64,000 nt of DNA from assembly GCF_050003625.1 (NCBI RefSeq), contig NC_134398.1, forward strand, positions 98,249,479 to 98,313,478, in the 5' to 3' direction. Shown here piece by piece: positions 11,301 through 20,490 of this stretch. Position 1 is the first letter of the stretch. Every line of letters begins with the position of its first letter. The stretch is from Haematobia irritans. Its lineage: Eukaryota; Arthropoda; Insecta; Diptera; Muscidae. A program made the translations under genes and the position numbers. The notes under the pieces were generated by a model. That model made no database searches and was not told the DNA's origin. It was given only the letters and a program-made list of their open reading frames with translations.

Positions 11301-11901
11301 GGCCATCGACTGCCGCAAATCTCTCAATGAGATGGCTGAGCAGTACAATATTCACCTAATATGGGTGCCTGGCCATAGGAACATACCGGGGAACTGCGAA
11401 GCGGATGAGTTGGCAAGGCTAGGGACTACCTTACATATTCCAGGGGAACTAGAATTTGTTGGTATGCCCCTAGCTACCTGCAAGCTCATGCTGCGTGAGA
11501 AGGCTGTTATGATGGCAAATGTTCGATGGGAGAATTGCAAGGGTTGTAACGACACCAAGCAAATATGGCCCCATTTCAACTTAAACCGCACACTAGATAT
11601 GCTAATGTTCTCGAGACGTCAGATATCACTCCTGATATCTGCTATAACGGGTCGCTGCCTGATAGGCGATTTTGCAAAAACTATTGGCGCGAAGTATAAT
11701 GACTATTGTATGAGCTGTCATGATGCGGAGGAAAAAGAATCAATTAAACACCTCTTGTGTGAGTGTCCTGCATTTTGTGTAAAGCGCAAGCAACTTTTAG
11801 GAGCATATAGCTTCAGCTTACTGGCGGATCTGGAAAACGTTAACTTAAGCAGTCTGCTACTGTTTTTGGAACAATCTGGTTGGTTCAACAAAGAAAAATA
11901 A
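8311..11901 (+). CDS. LINE ORF2: APE endonuclease, reverse transcriptase, RNase H (about 1196 aa)
   Basis: The open frame reaches back to 8296, but the first ATG is 8311, just before LRILQINLHHCKAA, the usual start of the endonuclease; residues here are numbered from 8296. APE domain 9-225: QEP (E41), MGCDANAHH (D140, N142), SDHR (D215, H216). RT about 430-770: FRPISLSSF, DIEGAF (D575), TPQGGVLSPLLWN, YADD (663-666). RNase H about 916-1045: D924, E959, D985 and H1027/D1037 in WVPGHRN..EADE. C-terminal knuckle: C1138, C1141, H1152, C1155. All catalytic residues are present and the frame is unbroken, as expected for a working enzyme that nicks target DNA, primes on it, copies the RNA and degrades the template. 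It overlaps ORF1, so translation probably uses termination-reinitiation. Confidence 0.93.
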   Translation: MVLRILQINLHHCKAACAALKVLLMKGDIDIVLIQEPYVYKNKICELSTPGFKLLQYTGNDVNRACIIAKNELNLFLLPSMCNTDTVVASLEIAKCKYWVSSVYMGHDREMPPYAVKTLVEESLKTKAKLIMGCDANAHHSIWGSSDTNARGESLIEFILRTNLVVCNKGDVPTFVTKNRQEVLDITLASQELNEMISEWQVLSEHSFSDHRYISFKFDVHITKIIFPPNVRKADWNRYRESFNMMIPEITETNMRNVQDIEHAVERITKAFNISLKAACPRGKPRGKHRPPWWSTELSNMRKSCRKLFNKAKSTRAPEDWDAYKKNLRGYKRELRKAQHNSWNAYCSSIENTSEASRLRKVLASTNSAPGFIKTSEGNWTTSSKETLEVLLDTHFPGNQTVEPCTGGATVAQRSFPVEEIVSETRIRWALNSFGPFKSPGPDGITPAELQAVTDKIIPWLSVIYKGCINLSYIPGKWRETKVVFIPKAGKASHSRAKDFRPISLSSFLLKTLERMIDIYLRTSIDSSLFSKRQHAYSKGRSTETALHELVSFIESSLSVKEYTIVAFLDIEGAFNNVHPSSILNGLTTLNVDPCILRLLDELLMKRRISATLGQANIQRYVNRGTPQGGVLSPLLWNVAINSLLVTLEKERIKVVAYADDVALAVRGKFPSTIRDIIQRALRMTEKWAKDNGLGVNPAKTELVMYCNDRKTPTVRPISLGGIEIPFGECAKYLGVILDRKLNFKLNIEERARKATVALYSCKKAIGKKWGLKPKIVHWLYTAVVRPIMLYGVVVWWPALQKPTCLDKVQRMACLCISGAFSKTGTNSLNVVLHLLPLDILAKQSAATTAVRLRELSLWSEKGYGHSSVLKTMPDVPNVVDYTLASPLFDKKFETLIPNSEAWCTQTPGNKEYIDFYTDGSKLDGQVGFGVYSNDLELRIAKRLPNHCSVFQAEILAIREVANWLRSNVPKNVGINIYSDSQPAIKSLDSVFLNSKTAIDCRKSLNEMAEQYNIHLIWVPGHRNIPGNCEADELARLGTTLHIPGELEFVGMPLATCKLMLREKAVMMANVRWENCKGCNDTKQIWPHFNLNRTLDMLMFSRRQISLLISAITGRCLIGDFAKTIGAKYNDYCMSCHDAEEKESIKHLLCECPAFCVKRKQLLGAYSFSLLADLENVNLSSLLLFLEQSGWFNKEK

Positions 11902-12050
11902 TCAAGAAGGTTCAGCGGTTAAAACTAGAAGTGCCCATATGTAATAGGTACTTTTAGTTAATGTGGTATCACAATGGACTGAATAGTCTAAGTGAGCCTG
12001 AATCTTAATCGGGCTGCCACTTTAACCTAACCTAACCTAACCTACAGTTG

Positions 12051-13990
12051 CCTTCCTCGCCCTTTCTTCAATATTAAGCTTAAAGAAGAGGTGATAGAAC
12101 TCCTCCTTGGGGAGTGCCTCTGTTCACATACTTTTGTATGTTTGCTTGTCCTAGTGTGGCTGAAATACGTCTCTTCATTAGCAGTTCGTCTAACAGCCTG
12201 AGTATACATGGATCAACATTCAGAGTTGTCAGTCCATTTAATATCGAGCTCGGATGGACATTATTGAACGCCCCTTCGATGTCTAGAAACGCCACGATTG
12301 TGTACTCTTTGACAGATAGTGAGCTTTCAATAAAGCTGACTAGTTCATGTAGTGCGGTCTCAGTAGACCTGCCCTTCGAGTATGCATGCTGTCGTTTCGA
12401 GAACAAACTTGAATCGATGCTAGTTCTAAGATAAATATCTATCATCCTCTCCAGAGTCTTAAGTAGGAATGAGGATAAGCTGATTGGTCGGAAATCCTTC
12501 GCCCTCGAGTGAGAGGCTTTTCCCGCTTTAGGTATGAAGACGACTTTTGTTTCCCTCCACTTTCCTGGGATATATGATAAGTTGATACATCCTTTATATA
12601 TCACCGACAACCAGGGGATAATTTTGTCAGTTACAGCTTGTAACTCCGCCGGAGTAATTCCATCAGGTCCAGCGGATTTGAATGGTCCAAAGCTATTTAG
12701 CGCCCATCTTATTCTAGTTTCCGATACAATTTCCTCGACAGGAAACGACCGCTGAGCAACTGTGGCACCGCCAGTACATGGTTCAACCGTCTGATTTCCA
12801 GGAAAATGTGTGTCCAATAGTACCTCCAGCGTCTCCTCACTGGACGTTGTCCAATTGCCCTCCGATGTTTTAATGAAACCTGGAGCGGAGTTGGTGCATG
12901 CTAGAACCTTCCGTAGTCTGGAAGCCTCGGACGTATTCTCAATACTGCTGCAGTAATCATTCCAAGAGTTATGCTGAGCCTTTCTCAGTTCTCGCTTGTA
13001 TCCTCTCAGAATCTTCTTGTAAGCGTCCCAGTCCTCAGAAGCTCTGGTGGACTTTGCCTTGTTAAAGAGCTTCCTGCAGGATTTCCTCATATTACTTAAT
13101 TCCGTAGACCACCATGGTGGTCGATGTTTCCCCCTTGGCTTTCCTCTAGGGCATGCAGCTTTCAGTGAGATGTTGAAGGCCTTAGTAATCCGCTCCACTG
13201 CGTATTCGATATCTTGCACATTTCTCATATTTGTCTCTGTTATTTCCGGTATCATCATATTGAACGATTCCCTATACCTATTCCAGTCAGCTTTCCTAAC
13301 ATTTGGCGGAAATATGATCTTGGTGATATGAACATCAAATTTGAAACTGATGTAGCGATGATCTGAGAAGCTGTGTTCACTTAAAACCTGCCACTCAGAT
13401 ATCATTTCATTCAGTTCTTGCGAGGCCAAGGTGATGTCCAAAACCTCTTGCCTGTTTTTAGTGACAAAGGTTGGGACATCTCCCTTGTTGCAAACTACCA
13501 GATTAGTACGCAAAATAAACTCTATTAGCGACTCTCCCCTTGCATTAGTATCAATACTTCCCCATATACTATGATGTGCATTCGCATCGCATCCCATAAT
13601 GAGTTTCGTCTTTGTTTTCCGTGACTCCTCCACTAAGGTCTTAACGGCATATGGAGGCATCTCCCTGTCATGTCCCATGTAGACCGAAGATACCCAATAT
13701 TTGCATTTGGCTATTTCTAAACTGGCAACGACAGTGTCTGTATTGCACATTGAAGGAAGCAGAAACAAGTTGAGCTCGTTTTTAGCAATTATACAGGCTC
13801 GATTTACATCATTACCACTATACTGCAATAGTTTGAACCCCGGAGTACTTAATTCACATATTTTGTTTTTATAAACATATGGTTCTTGAATAAGAACTAT
13901 ATCTATGTCCCCTTTCATCAGGAGAACTTTTAAGGCAGCACATACAGCCTTACAATGATGAAGATTTATCTGGAGGATCCGTAGGACCAT
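12051..13990 (-). pseudogene. LINE ORF2 5' part of the older copy: APE and RT up to TPQGGVLSPLL
   Basis: Open from ATG at 13990 on the minus strand (open frame from 14005) for about 635 codons. It has the full APE domain (QEP, CDANAHH, SDHR) and the RT fingers and palm up to TPQGGVLSPLL near 12085. The sequence then jumps, through an internal deletion of about 323 bp at a CTTT/CTTT-like junction (about 12079), to the region after the YADD motif, out of frame. The loss of RT motif C makes it catalytically dead. A small replacement in the RT motif (KSAGPDG for KSPGPDG) also separates it from the intact copy. Confidence 0.92.
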
Positions 13991-15170
13991 CGAGATTTTC
14001 AACAACCGTCACATCAGCCGCTTCAATCGAGTCATCAAGAATGTCCTCTTCAGAGACATCGGTGACTCTCGCAATAACCATAGGTTCAACTTTGGTGAGT
14101 TCTGAGGCAGTAGAAGCCTCCTCACGCATACGGTATCTATCCATGTCTTCAAATGTCTTGGTATCCCCCTCGACTTCGCAAGAGGATCCGCTTACTTCTG
14201 ATTCAGACAGAGGCTTGTCCATTTCTGAATCCTTTAGCTGATCGTTTTTATACACCTTCATTTGGATATAATGAAAGCCATAACATACACGGCCCTGGGA
14301 CTTTGCTAGATGTGGCAAAGACTGAGTGTTCAATATAAACACTGCATGCCGTCTTGGCCCATCCACTTCATCCAAACGGCCAACCTTCCAATCAGCTGTT
14401 GGAAGATCTGGATTGCATTGTTTCAGTCTATTTAAAATAGATTCAGGGTTTGCAGGTATCCACGCATGTGCTCTTGGTCTAGCCGGTATGTCTTTCTTCT
14501 CGACTAACTCTAGAGCAGCTCCTTCCCAAACTTCACCAATTAGTATCAGAGCAGCTTTAAAACATTCTATAGACCTCTGGTCCTCAAATGCGACTAGCTT
14601 AAATCGTCCTTGATACCAACCAGCCTCTTGGTGTCGAGGATCTGGGCCGGGAAACTTTTCCAGCACCTGTGAGTAGACGCCAGACAAAGCATTCTCAATT
14701 TCCCCCCATTTTTGCTTTGGAACCATACCGTCCAATGCTCCTTTATTAATGATAGCCATCACAAGGCTGTCTTTAGCAACTGAGGCAAACGATCGTTGAT
14801 CCCTTTTGGAGGATGGCAGCTCATCCGGTGATCGTTCCCTTTTTCCAGCCTCAAGAATTCCTTGAGCCCATTTTAAGGAATCGCTTTGTTTAGCCGACAA
14901 CGTGCTTGGGTCGACTGATCCTAATTTCTTTAGGATAAACAAAGCATTTCTGCGTTCTTTGAATCTCTTTCGTGAGGGATTACCTCCTTTTGATGCCGTT
15001 ACCTTGGAAAAGGTCCGACTTGTCAAATTGTCGCCACCTGTCGACCCGTCTACAGGTCGACTAATTGGGCCTAACTCTTGGTCACTGCCCAAATCTATAA
15101 CTCCAGTCGATACTCGTCCACTGGGCCCTGAAGTTAGCAACCCAGTGGATGTCTTTGAATTTCTCTGCAT
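13950..15170 (-). CDS. LINE ORF1 of the older copy (406 aa), open
   Basis: Nearly identical to ORF1 at 7125-8351, with a Lys-rich N-terminal half, a DUF4780-like central domain and an acidic C-terminus. Differences include loss of a three-residue SDP segment and an extra codon around KTFEDMD. The frame is intact from ATG 15170 to the stop at 13950, so it could still make ORF1 protein although its ORF2 is dead. Whether it is transcribed cannot be seen. ORF2 starts within its last codons, as in the intact copy. Confidence 0.85.
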   Translation of the reverse strand: MQRNSKTSTGLLTSGPSGRVSTGVIDLGSDQELGPISRPVDGSTGGDNLTSRTFSKVTASKGGNPSRKRFKERRNALFILKKLGSVDPSTLSAKQSDSLKWAQGILEAGKRERSPDELPSSKRDQRSFASVAKDSLVMAIINKGALDGMVPKQKWGEIENALSGVYSQVLEKFPGPDPRHQEAGWYQGRFKLVAFEDQRSIECFKAALILIGEVWEGAALELVEKKDIPARPRAHAWIPANPESILNRLKQCNPDLPTADWKVGRLDEVDGPRRHAVFILNTQSLPHLAKSQGRVCYGFHYIQMKVYKNDQLKDSEMDKPLSESEVSGSSCEVEGDTKTFEDMDRYRMREEASTASELTKVEPMVIARVTDVSEEDILDDSIEAADVTVVENLDGPTDPPDKSSSL

Positions 15171-15460
15171 GGTGGCCTAATATCCCACCACACTTGAAAT
15201 TCGTAGTAGGTACTTATTACGATGATTTTATCCGCTATTAAAAAACACGTCCGTTCCGTTCGACGGTTGAAATAAGAATGTAAGTTATTAATATTTTAGC
15301 GATGAGATGTACGATGGCGAGGTGATGATCGGTAGCGTAGAAAAAAGTTATTAAGAATGTTCAATATTTAGGAAAAAATGCTGAAATGGAAAGTATCTTG
15401 AAATTGTTTATCTAATTTAATTTTTATTATTCAATGTAAAAAATAAATATTCAATTTCAG

Positions 15461-17217
15461 AGTAACTCCAGATGAATTTGAAAAATTGTTTGTTACACCT
15501 TAGCGTATAGTTTAATCATAAATAGGTAAGTGTTCTTTTTCAATGTGGTTTTCTTTTAAAAAATATTATTCTTTATGTATATTATTATTTGCTAATTATT
15601 ATTATTATTTTTTTTTAACCAGTTTCATGTTTTTCTTTGTTGTAAAAAAATATTTAATTTAAGAGCAACCCCAGATGGATTTTTATATTTCTCCTCAGCG
15701 TATAATTCAATAGAGAAGTGGTAAGTTTTCTTTTAAAAATTGGCTTTCTTTTCTTTAGAATATTTACGTTTTTATGACCTTTTTATTGTCAAAATTACAG
15801 GTTTTTAATACCTTATTTTAGTATTACTTTAATCAAATATTTTTGGAAAATTTTTGTTACACCTCAGCATATAGTTTAATCATAAATTGGTAAGAATTCT
15901 TTTTAAAATGTGTTTTTCTTTTAAAAAGGATAGTTTTTATTTATATCATTATTTGCTAATTATTATATATTTTTTTGAAACCAGTTTAATGTTTTTCTTT
16001 GTTGTTGTTTTTTTATTTCAGCTTAAAACCATACATTGACTAAACTACAAGAGTAGCTTAACCAACAGAGGAAAAGAATGTTTGTCAAATTTATTTGGGC
16101 AAAGCCCTATAGACTGCAAGATGGTTGGATGGACGCACGTTTCGGAATTACCACATTCCTCATCAGCATCCTCTACTTGCAGCAAAACTATCAACCAATT
16201 ATCAGAATAAATTCAGGCAGTTTATTAAACCCAACAAAAACCACACTTGAACCCTCCGAAAAAAGGTTTTATATTGATAGCCGGCTTATGCCGAAATAAA
16301 TTCGAAACAAACATATCTCTTTTCCTATGCCACTGTCAAATCATCGATTTGAATTCACATGGCTGGGTTTATTTTGAGCGTGCCTCCTCTTCTTTTTCCA
16401 TTTGTTTTGTTTTGTTATTGTTGGTTTTGTTCTTTAAGCATTGTTGTTGTTTTTTTATTTCAGCTTAAAACCATACATTGACTAAACTACAAGAGTAGCT
16501 TAACCAACAGAGGAAAAGAATGTTTGTCAAATGTAAAAAAATATTTAATTTCAAAACAACCCCAAGATGGATTCGGGCATATTTTTATATTTCTCCTCAG
16601 AGTATAATTTAATAGAGAAGTGGTAAGTTTTCTTTTAAAAATTGGCTTTCTTTTCACTAGAATATTTACATTTTTATGACCTTTTTATTATCAAAATTAC
16701 AGGTTTTTAATACCTTATTTTAGTACTACATTAATCAAATATTTTTGGAAACCAATTTAATATTTTTAATGTAAAAAAAATATTTAATTTCAGAATAACA
16801 ATTTGGAAACATAGTTATGAATTGGTAAGCTTTCTTTAACATTCTTTTAACCAGAATATTTAGTTTTTTATGCATATTATTTCTTTAATTAGATTTTTGG
16901 AAACCAATTTAATGTTTTTTTATTTAATGTAAAAAATAAATATTTAATTTCAGAGTAACCCCAAATGAATTTCGATAACTTTTTAACTTCAGCGTACAAT
17001 AGACAATTGGTAAGTTTTATATTAAAACTTTGGCTTTCTTTTGACAAGAATATTTATTGTATTATGTCCTTCACATCGATAACAACACAGTTTTATGAGT
17101 TAATATATTACTTAATTCATTATTTCTCTAATTGTTTCAGGAACAAACTGTATGAGGTACGTTTATCTAAGAAAAGTTGAATTCCTTACACCATTTAATA
17201 AAATGCCCCCAAATATG
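15461..17217 (+). repeat. Series of exon-like modules with splice-type borders inside element E0
   Basis: A ~170-240-bp unit repeats degenerately. Each good unit has TATTTAATTTCAG, a short conserved block beginning AGTAACCCCAGATGAATTT, then GGTAAG. Blocks flanked by both AG and GTAAG: 15461-15525, 15664-15720 (AAG acceptor), 16794-16824, 16954-17009 and 17141-17217. Donor-only units occur at 15890 and 16623, and a further acceptor at 17284. Block lengths (65, 57, 31, 56, 77) are not multiples of three and contain stops, so they do not look protein-coding. The same modules appear on the minus strand in E1 and E2. Whether they are spliced is unknown. Confidence 0.6.
16001..16533 (+). mobile_element. 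~530-bp insertion with ~90-bp direct terminal repeats (TRIM-like)
   Basis: A block starting near GTTGTTGTTTTTTTATTTCAG and ending TTTGTCAAAT occurs at about 16001-16091 and again at 16442-16532. Relatives of E lack the segment: CTTTGTTG runs straight into TAAAAAAATATTT at 15640. The 350-bp interior has no retroviral domain; a 73-codon ORF at 16078-16299 has no recognisable motif. Direct terminal repeats without coding capacity fit a miniature terminal-repeat retrotransposon, but no primer-binding site or clean TSD is visible, so a duplicated insertion is an alternative. Confidence 0.45.
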
Positions 17218-17855
17218 GTAAGTTAAAAGCTAATTTAAAGAGATAAAAAATTATATTTTATTACATGTTAATTTCATTTTTCAGCAAGATATGTGAATAT
17301 ATGTACCTACGATAAATAAACAACTAAGGAAAAGTCAAAATATCCAAAAAGCGAGTTAAAATAAACTACTTTCTTGTTCCACGTGGTCATAATTTTAATT
17401 CACAAAAAAACATTGTATTAAGACCTTTCATCATAAGTTTTTATAATAAAGTACTTTTGCTTAAAGAAAGTTGAATTTTAATGTATGAAAATTTTCATAA
17501 TAGTAAAACGGTTTGTTGTTCCTTTAATTATTTAATTTCTCTGTACTGTGGAATGATTGATTTAAAAATGGTTTAGTCGTCGACATTTTAAAGACACTGT
17601 TAACCAATTTTTATTATCGGGTTTCCGAAAAAATAAGCAAGTAAACCAAAATAATACTGACTTTTTAACTTGGTAGGGGTATATAAATCTTATGATGTTG
17701 TAAAAATGAACTAAAATACAATGTTATAGATTAACTAAAATTTAAGAGAATTATAAACTAGACAAGTTGAAAAAATCTTAAGGGCTAAATCATGGTCAAT
17801 ATTACTGCAGTTTAGTTCATTTTGCAATGGAAAAGGGTTCACTGTTTTTTCAGTG
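17218..17855 (-). other. Terminal part of element E0, non-coding
   Basis: Non-coding sequence shared with E1, E2 and E3 (33782-34440, 38837-39720, 42013-42560). It includes the outer ~90 bp (GCAATGGAAAAGGGTTCACTG and beyond) also found alone at 60406. No ORF. Confidence 0.75.
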
Positions 17856-17857
17856 TA

Positions 17858-17896
17858 GTCGGCCCGACCGACTTTTGACTTTCCTTACTTGTTTTT
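17858..17896 (-). repeat. Fragment of repeat family C (AAGTCGGGCGGGGCCGAC type)
   Basis: On the minus strand it reads AACAAGTAAGGAAAGTC then AAAGTCGGTCGGGCCGAC, the same start as at 57197 and 32757. E0 begins at the TA following GCCGAC, so E0 seems to have inserted into this short repeat. Confidence 0.6.
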
Positions 17897-18007
17897 AATT
17901 TATTTTTTGTAGTTCCAATATACATTTGTCACATGGTTCTTTATTGTCTCCATTGCATGTTATTTGATAAGTAACATTAGATGTTTCCATAATTGGTGTC
18001 TTGTCTT
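17895..18007 (-). pseudogene. GIY-YIG endonuclease fragment, probably of a Penelope-like element
   Basis: The minus strand gives VTYQITCNGDN..CDK and, one base out of frame, YIGTTKNKLKT. Together these match the start of a GIY-YIG nuclease domain (V-Y-x-I-x-C-x-G ... Y-I-G-x-T-x-x-x-L-x-x-R) of the kind fused to reverse transcriptase in Penelope-like elements. Only ~38 codons survive, with a frameshift and insertions at both ends. Family assignment rests on the motif alone; other GIY-YIG proteins are possible. Confidence 0.45.
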
Positions 18008-18524
18008 TACACCCAGAAAAAAGTGACCCCTTCTTTAAGGTAAAATGAACTCATTGTGAAGAAAGTTGAACTTCGTATAGCGCCAAAGACATTTTTATTT
18101 GTTTGAACGATGTGATTTTCATAAAAATTAGGTAGAATGCATCCACACTGTTAGAAAAATATGTTTTTCATATGTTCCGATATAAACAAAATGTGTTTCG
18201 GGCACAATTTTAAAACACAATATATTTAAGTGCAAACATGTAATGTTCCTAAACTAACACTAAATGTTTGGGACATCTATGTTAATATGTTAGAATATAT
18301 TATGTTTGGGACATGAATGTTTCATAAAAATCATATGTGTGAATGCAAACATATATAAATTTACAAATTTCGACTAAACATACATATGTTGTGATATTTT
18401 ATTCAAAGCGACAGAGAGAGTATAGAGAAAGAAATAGAGATGGAAACCGGGAGAGTTGACGAAAGATATCAACATAACACAGCGAGAGAATCAAAAGAGA
18501 GCGATTTCTGTGAAACCGCTTGTA

Positions 18525-19457
18525 AAGGGTGATTCTTTTGAGGTTAGGATTTTCATGCATTAGTATTTGACAGATCACGTGGGATTTCAGACATGGTGTC
18601 AAAGAGAAAGATGCTCAGTATGCTTTGACATTTCATCATGAATAGACTTACTAACGAGCAACGCTTGCAAATCATTGAATTTTATTACCAAAATCAGTGG
18701 CAGAAAATCCGCTTTTTTATCGACAAATTTTGTTCAGCGATGAGGCTCATTTCTGGTTGAATGGCTACGTAAATAAGCAAAATTGCCGCATTTGGAGTGA
18801 AGAGCAACCAGAAGCCGTTCAAGAACTGCCCATGCATCCCGAAAATTGCACTGTTTGGTGTGGTTTGTACGCTGGTGGAATCATTGGACCGTATTTTTTC
18901 AAAGATGCTGTTGGACGCAACGTTACGGTGAATGGCGATCGCTATCGTTCGATGCTAACAAACTTTTTGTTGCCAAAAATGGAAGAACTGAACTTGGTTG
19001 ACATGTGGTTTCAACAAGATGGCGCTACATGCCACACAGCTCGCGATTCTATGGCCATTTTGAGGGAAAACTTCGGAGAACAATTCATCTCAAGAAATGG
19101 ACCGGTAAGTTGGCCACCAAGATCATGCGATTTGACGCCTTTAGACTATTTTTTGTGGGGCTACGTCAAGTCTAAAGTCTACAGAAATAAGCCAGCAACT
19201 ATTCCAGCTTTGGAAGACAACATTTCCGAAGAAATTCGGGCTATTCCGGCCGAAATGCTCGAAAAAGTTGCCCAAAATTGGACTTTCCGAATGGACCACC
19301 TAAGACGCAGCCGCGGTCAACATTTAAATGAAATTATCTTCAAAAAGTAAATGTCATGGACCAATCTAACGTTTCAAATAAAGAACCGATGAGATTTTGC
19401 AAATTTTATGCGTTTTTTTTTTTTAAAAAGTTATCAAGCTCTTAACAAATCACCCTT
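18525..19457 (+). mobile_element. Internally deleted mariner/Tc1-type element, TA target site
   Basis: Ends AAGGGTGATT and AATCACCCTT, flanked by TA (18523-18524, 19458-19459). F2 (21360-21385) and F3 (25925-25950) show the uninterrupted GAAACCGCTTGTATGTTG. At 933 bp it is shorter than the ~1.3 kb usual for the superfamily because of a deletion in the transposase gene. Confidence 0.93.
18639..19350 (+). pseudogene. mariner/Tc1-type transposase, DNA-binding domain deleted
   Basis: The first 20 codons (from ATG 18639, NRLTNEQRLQIIEFYYQNQ) are followed directly, out of frame, by the catalytic half (open from 18697 to the stop at 19350, 217 codons). The helix-turn-helix DNA-binding half is gone. 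Catalytic motifs remain: FSDEAHFW, FQQDGATCH, and a third acidic site in CDLTPLDYFLWGY with 36 residues between second and third Asp, close to DD37D (maT-like) spacing. A Lys-rich C-terminus follows. Non-functional because of the frameshift and missing domain; an intact source elsewhere would be needed to mobilise it. Confidence 0.9.
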
Positions 19458-20298
19458 TATGTTGTTTCGGAAAACTGTTTTATGATAAGGCCAAAAATTT
19501 GATATGCTTAAGTCTAAATATTATTTAATTTGAATAAAGAGAATGGACATTCGGAACCAAGAAAATAGACATTTGAAAAACAAACAGCATATGTTTTCGA
19601 CTTGAGAGCAGCATTTTATGTATGTGTGGACATGTGTTTTGTTTATCATTTTGGCATTATGGGCACAATTTTTTTCTTGGTTCGTTAAAAGAAATCAGGG
19701 GTCTTCATAAAAATAACGAAAGGGCACTATACTCTTTTTAGAGTTGGGACAGTAAAATGAAATAAGGAGGAAATAGTGAAAAATTACATAGTAAAATGTA
19801 TAAAAACAAAGTTTAGTTCCTCTTAATTAATAAGTAGTCCACGAGGAGTTGACGGACACCTTCAAATATAAAAGCGTGCGTTAAGTTCGAGTTTTGCAGC
19901 TAAAACAATTTAAAAAGTTTATTTTCTTTAAAATGAATTATTAAAGAAAAATAAAAGGCATTTTAGAGCGATGGTGTTAAATGCTAGTAAAAAACTGTTC
20001 ACGCCTAAATAAATGTATGTTTATATTATAAAATTATTTATGTACGTTTATACTCGACTCCACGTTCTTCTTTTGTTAGAGTTTTTGAATTCCTTCCAAA
20101 TTTTAAAGTTTTGTACCAAAAACAGTTTTTTGTTACAAAATTTTTATTTTTGCAAAAAAAAAAAATATTTCATCCAAAAATCAGTCAATTTCATTTATAT
20201 CAAGCTACTGTCTATAAATCTTTAATAACCCACATTTCGAAGTTTCATTATAAAAATTTAATATAGCATAAATATAAATGTGTAAATTAAAAAAAAAG

Positions 20299-20378
20299 TG
20301 TTCGGTCGGAGCAGGGATTGAACCCACGACCCTTTGCATGCAAGGCAGACATGCTAACCACTGCTCCACGTGGCAAAC
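20299..20378 (-). repeat. tRNA-like (SINE-head) unit in F1
   Basis: The minus strand has an A-box-like TGGAGCAGTGGTTAGC, a GCCTTGCATGCAAAGG arm and a B-box-like GGGTTCAATCCC, ending GACCGAACAC. It matches the head of the SINEs at 43529 and 33447. The acceptor ends do not pair, so it is tRNA-derived, not a tRNA gene. It could bind Pol III factors. Confidence 0.7.
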
Positions 20379-20490
20379 AAATGTTGTTTCTGTTAAATAA
20401 TGTTATGTTTGCATGGGCTCGTGGGCGCTGCAAACTATGCTTATATAAATGTAACTTATAACGATAATTATCTACTGGTGACTATAACAG

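Larger units (their letters stand above)
7017..12041 (+). mobile_element. Full-length LOA-type LINE with both ORFs open, TSD CTACAGTTG
   Basis: 5025 bp flanked by CTACAGTTG (7008-7016 and 12042-12050). Both flanks align to one continuous LINE sequence, so it inserted into another copy of itself in the opposite orientation. Layout: 5' UTR about 108 bp, ORF1, ORF2 overlapping ORF1, then a 140-bp 3' UTR ending in four AACCT units with no long poly(A). Neither ORF has a stop or frameshift, so this copy could be active. It would copy itself by target-primed reverse transcription. LOA-group assignment rests on APE, RT and RNase H in one ORF2 and on motifs such as PFKSPGPDGI and the linker HFPG. Confidence 0.95.
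5537..15276 (-). mobile_element. LOA-type LINE, older copy (minus strand), split by a younger copy of the same family
   Basis: The 5' half is 12051-15276 and the 3' half 5537-7007; together they align with the intact copy at 7017-12041. The outer target duplication is AATGTA (5531-5536 and 15277-15282), agreeing with the uninterrupted sequence in E1/E2. The 3' end is three AGGTT units (complement of AACCT). It has an internal deletion of about 323 bp between motifs corresponding to 10219 and 10543 of the intact copy. That removes the RT YADD motif and shifts the frame, so this copy cannot supply its own reverse transcriptase. Confidence 0.93.
5285..17855 (-). mobile_element. Element E, copy E0, minus relative to E1-E3, split by LINE insertions
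   Basis: Bases about 5285-5536 and 15283-17855 align in order with the complement of copies E1 (33782-36377) and E2 (38837-41652). The right end is the complement of CACTGAAAAAACAGTGAACCC followed by TA. The left end is truncated and replaced by repeat D1, so about 700 bp of the family is missing there. E1 supplies the empty site that proves the LINE insertion at 5536/15277. No transposase ORF is seen in any copy. The TA beside most ends suggests a Tc1/mariner-like integration reaction, but that is inference from two bases. Confidence 0.8.
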
